The notes under the pieces are model-generated. The model searched no databases, was not told the origin of the DNA, and was given only the letters and a program-made list of their open reading frames with translations. From Asterias amurensis (Eukaryota > Echinodermata > Asteroidea > Forcipulatida > Asteriidae), in NCBI RefSeq assembly GCF_032118995.1, contig NC_092659.1:15060177-15124176 (forward strand): a stretch of 64,000 nt of DNA. Reading direction: 5' to 3'. The first letter of the stretch is position 1; each line of letters begins with the position of its first letter. Position numbers and translations under genes: made by a program. This document shows positions 62,221 through 64,000 of this stretch, in pieces.

Positions 62221-62605
62221 TTAGAGGCAGTGGACACTATCGGTATTTACTCAAAATAATTATTAGCATAAAGCATTACTTGGCAATGAGTAATGGGGAG
62301 AGGTTGATGGTAAAAAACATTGTGAGAAACGGCTCCCTCTGAAGTGACATAGTTTTCGAGAAAGAAGTATTTTTCCACAAATTTGATTTCGAGACCTCAA
62401 GTTTAGAAATTGAGGTTTCGAAATTAACCATCTAAACGCGCACAACTTCGTGTGACAAGGGTGTTTTTCTTTCATTTTTATCTCGCAACTTCGACGACCG
62501 ATTGAGCTCAACTTTTCACAGGTTTGTTATTTAATGGATGTGTTGAGATACACCAAGTGAGAAGACTGGTCTTCGACAATTACCAATAGTGTCCACTGTC
62601 TTTAA
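62221..62605 (+). mobile_element. R1 copy, full length
   Basis: Ends TTACCAATAGTGTCCACTGT. Its neighbours on both sides are reverse R1 pieces. Confidence 0.8.
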
Positions 62606-62734
62606 TGATTGGTCATCAAATTTGCTAGAGAATAATGAAACGAAAAAAAAAACAAGCAAAAAAAAAAACCGCCCTTGTTGAATTGCTTTCTGCGCTTTCA
62701 GATTCATAATAAAAAAGGCTTCAGCTGAGGTATT

Positions 62735-62887
62735 TTATTAACTCTTTCTCAAAAACTATACACTACTTCAGAGGGAGCCCTCTCTCGCAATGTTTTATCA
62801 GCAGCTTTCCACTGCTCGTTACCAAGAAGTAAGTTTTTATGCTAACAACTATTTTGAGTATTTCCCAGTAGTGCTAAGTGCCTTTAA
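62735..62887 (-). mobile_element. R1 fragment, reverse
   Basis: Left half of the element in reverse: CTTCAGAGGGAGCCCTCTCT to AGTGCCTTTAAA. Confidence 0.6.
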
Positions 62888-63479
62888 AAATCCACTGAGT
62901 GGCCGCCAGTGGTATTTCCTTGCTTCATTAATTCCACTCAACACTCCATTACAGCTGAATAAACAAAAGCGCCATCATGTCTTGCCGGATATTGAAAAGT
63001 CATTGTCAATGCAGCATCCCAAAATCATACCTAATGTAATATTCATTAAGATATGATGATTATGTGATGCTTTTATGATTGTACATGTCTATAATTGACC
63101 GTTTAAAGCAGCTTTTATTATTATTATTTTTTATTAACGAGGCTGGATTTACTATTTGTCATAAATGCTTTCCTTTGTGCATTTAATGAATAAAAACAGG
63201 TCCGTTTGTGGGTTTTGAATAGTCTTTTTCTGCCGTTGACAATCCCATAACACGTATTCAATTATTATGAAACATAATCATACGTATGTCAATGTACATT
63301 GTATCCAATGATATCACTGGTTCTGTTAAATCAATACCGGTTTTTATCCTTCGACCAGTCTATGAATCGTTTAGACTGGGCCCCTGTCTTTATCCGCAAG
63401 AATAAAGACAGGTCCATGCCGCTAGATCCAGTGAATCATTTGATGCAATCATATCATTTGATAAACGTGCAGTGACTAT

Positions 63480-63712
63480 GGGTGCGTTCGTTTAGCTTCC
63501 CTGGGTCGACTCCGCAGTGCTCACTCGGGTGGGCCCCTGACAAGACCTAACCCAACGATCACACTCGCCCTCTGGTGGTGACGGCATGCTCCTCGGGTCA
63601 CCCCCGAAGTGACCCACTCCACCAGCAGGGCACTGGGGGCTGACCCGGGTGAGCCCCGTCAAAGCTATTCGAACGTACCGAGGCAGACCGGGGAAGCTAA
63701 ACGAACGCACCC
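63480..63712. mobile_element. R3 element, long type
   Basis: Very similar to 32784-33027 over the whole length. Confidence 0.8.
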
Positions 63713-64000
63713 ATAAGCTATAGACTGCTGCCACATCCGCAATAGAATTTGACTGCGTATCTCTATGTGAAATGAATGAGGTCAAAGGTGAATACACACA
63801 TCGGTTCTCGAGGCAGGTCTCTGGCGTTATTCGTGAGCCTCGAAGAGTGACGTCAGATGTTCAGGCTATGAATGGTATCATTATACCCAATGGAATCACT
63901 GGATCTTTATAGCTGGTACCTGTCTTTATCCTTGCGGATAATGGTTAAGCTCGACTGCTGAAAATCATATCTTTATACCAAACTCTAGTTTTAGTTTTAT

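Larger units (their letters stand above)
58544..64000. other. Right end of window, no supported gene
   Basis: Contains the degenerate repeat at 59960, an R2-like remnant near 60600, R1 pieces at 60983-62887 and R3 at 63480. Downstream exons of a plus-strand gene may start beyond the edge. Confidence 0.5.

Overview
The window looks like genomic DNA from an invertebrate deuterostome, most likely an echinoderm and probably a sea star. The evidence is intron-rich genes with GT-AG introns, proteins close to vertebrate families, AT-rich non-coding DNA, tRNA-derived SINEs, a LINE tail, and many short inverted-repeat (MITE-like) elements. Species assignment is inference from gene style and repeat types only.

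Three genes lie head to tail on the minus strand. (1) 247-6746: the 5' part (8 exons, 427 codons) of a glycoside hydrolase family 31 (GH31) gene, maltase-glucoamylase/sucrase-isomaltase-like, running off the left edge. (2) 10359-27965: a complete GH31 paralogue in 23 exons. Summed exon lengths give 2766 nt, an in-frame 921-residue type II membrane protein with a four-Cys trefoil, the N-terminal beta domain, an intact catalytic barrel (nucleophile D486, acid/base D592) and C-terminal beta domains. (3) 33794-45289: a complete PINCH (LIMS1/2) gene in 13 coding exons, 1014 nt, 337 residues, five LIM domains. On the plus strand two candidate signal-peptide first exons (51495-51675 and 58327-58543) point off the right edge; both end in phase 1 and I cannot name their gene.

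The two GH31 genes are tandem paralogues with matching exon phases from exon 3 onward, but the left copy has replaced all three substrate-contact residues visible in the window (the RD after the GFGEH loop, the W in the SRWNY position, the first D of DIDY). It may be a non-catalytic or re-specialised paralogue. The intact copy would hydrolyse alpha-1,4/1,6-glucosides at the outer cell surface. PINCH is an unrelated adhesion adaptor (ILK-PINCH-parvin).

The rest is dominated by repeats: about a dozen short inverted-repeat families (named R1-R13 and R15 here; there is no R14 and R9 is a SINE), at least three tRNA-like SINE families, a LINE C-terminus (4524-4718), and minisatellites at 12711-13024 and 53846-54436. 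Several elements sit within about 30 bp of splice donors. I see no bacterial-type systems, CRISPR, or virus. All coordinates of repeats are approximate at their edges.
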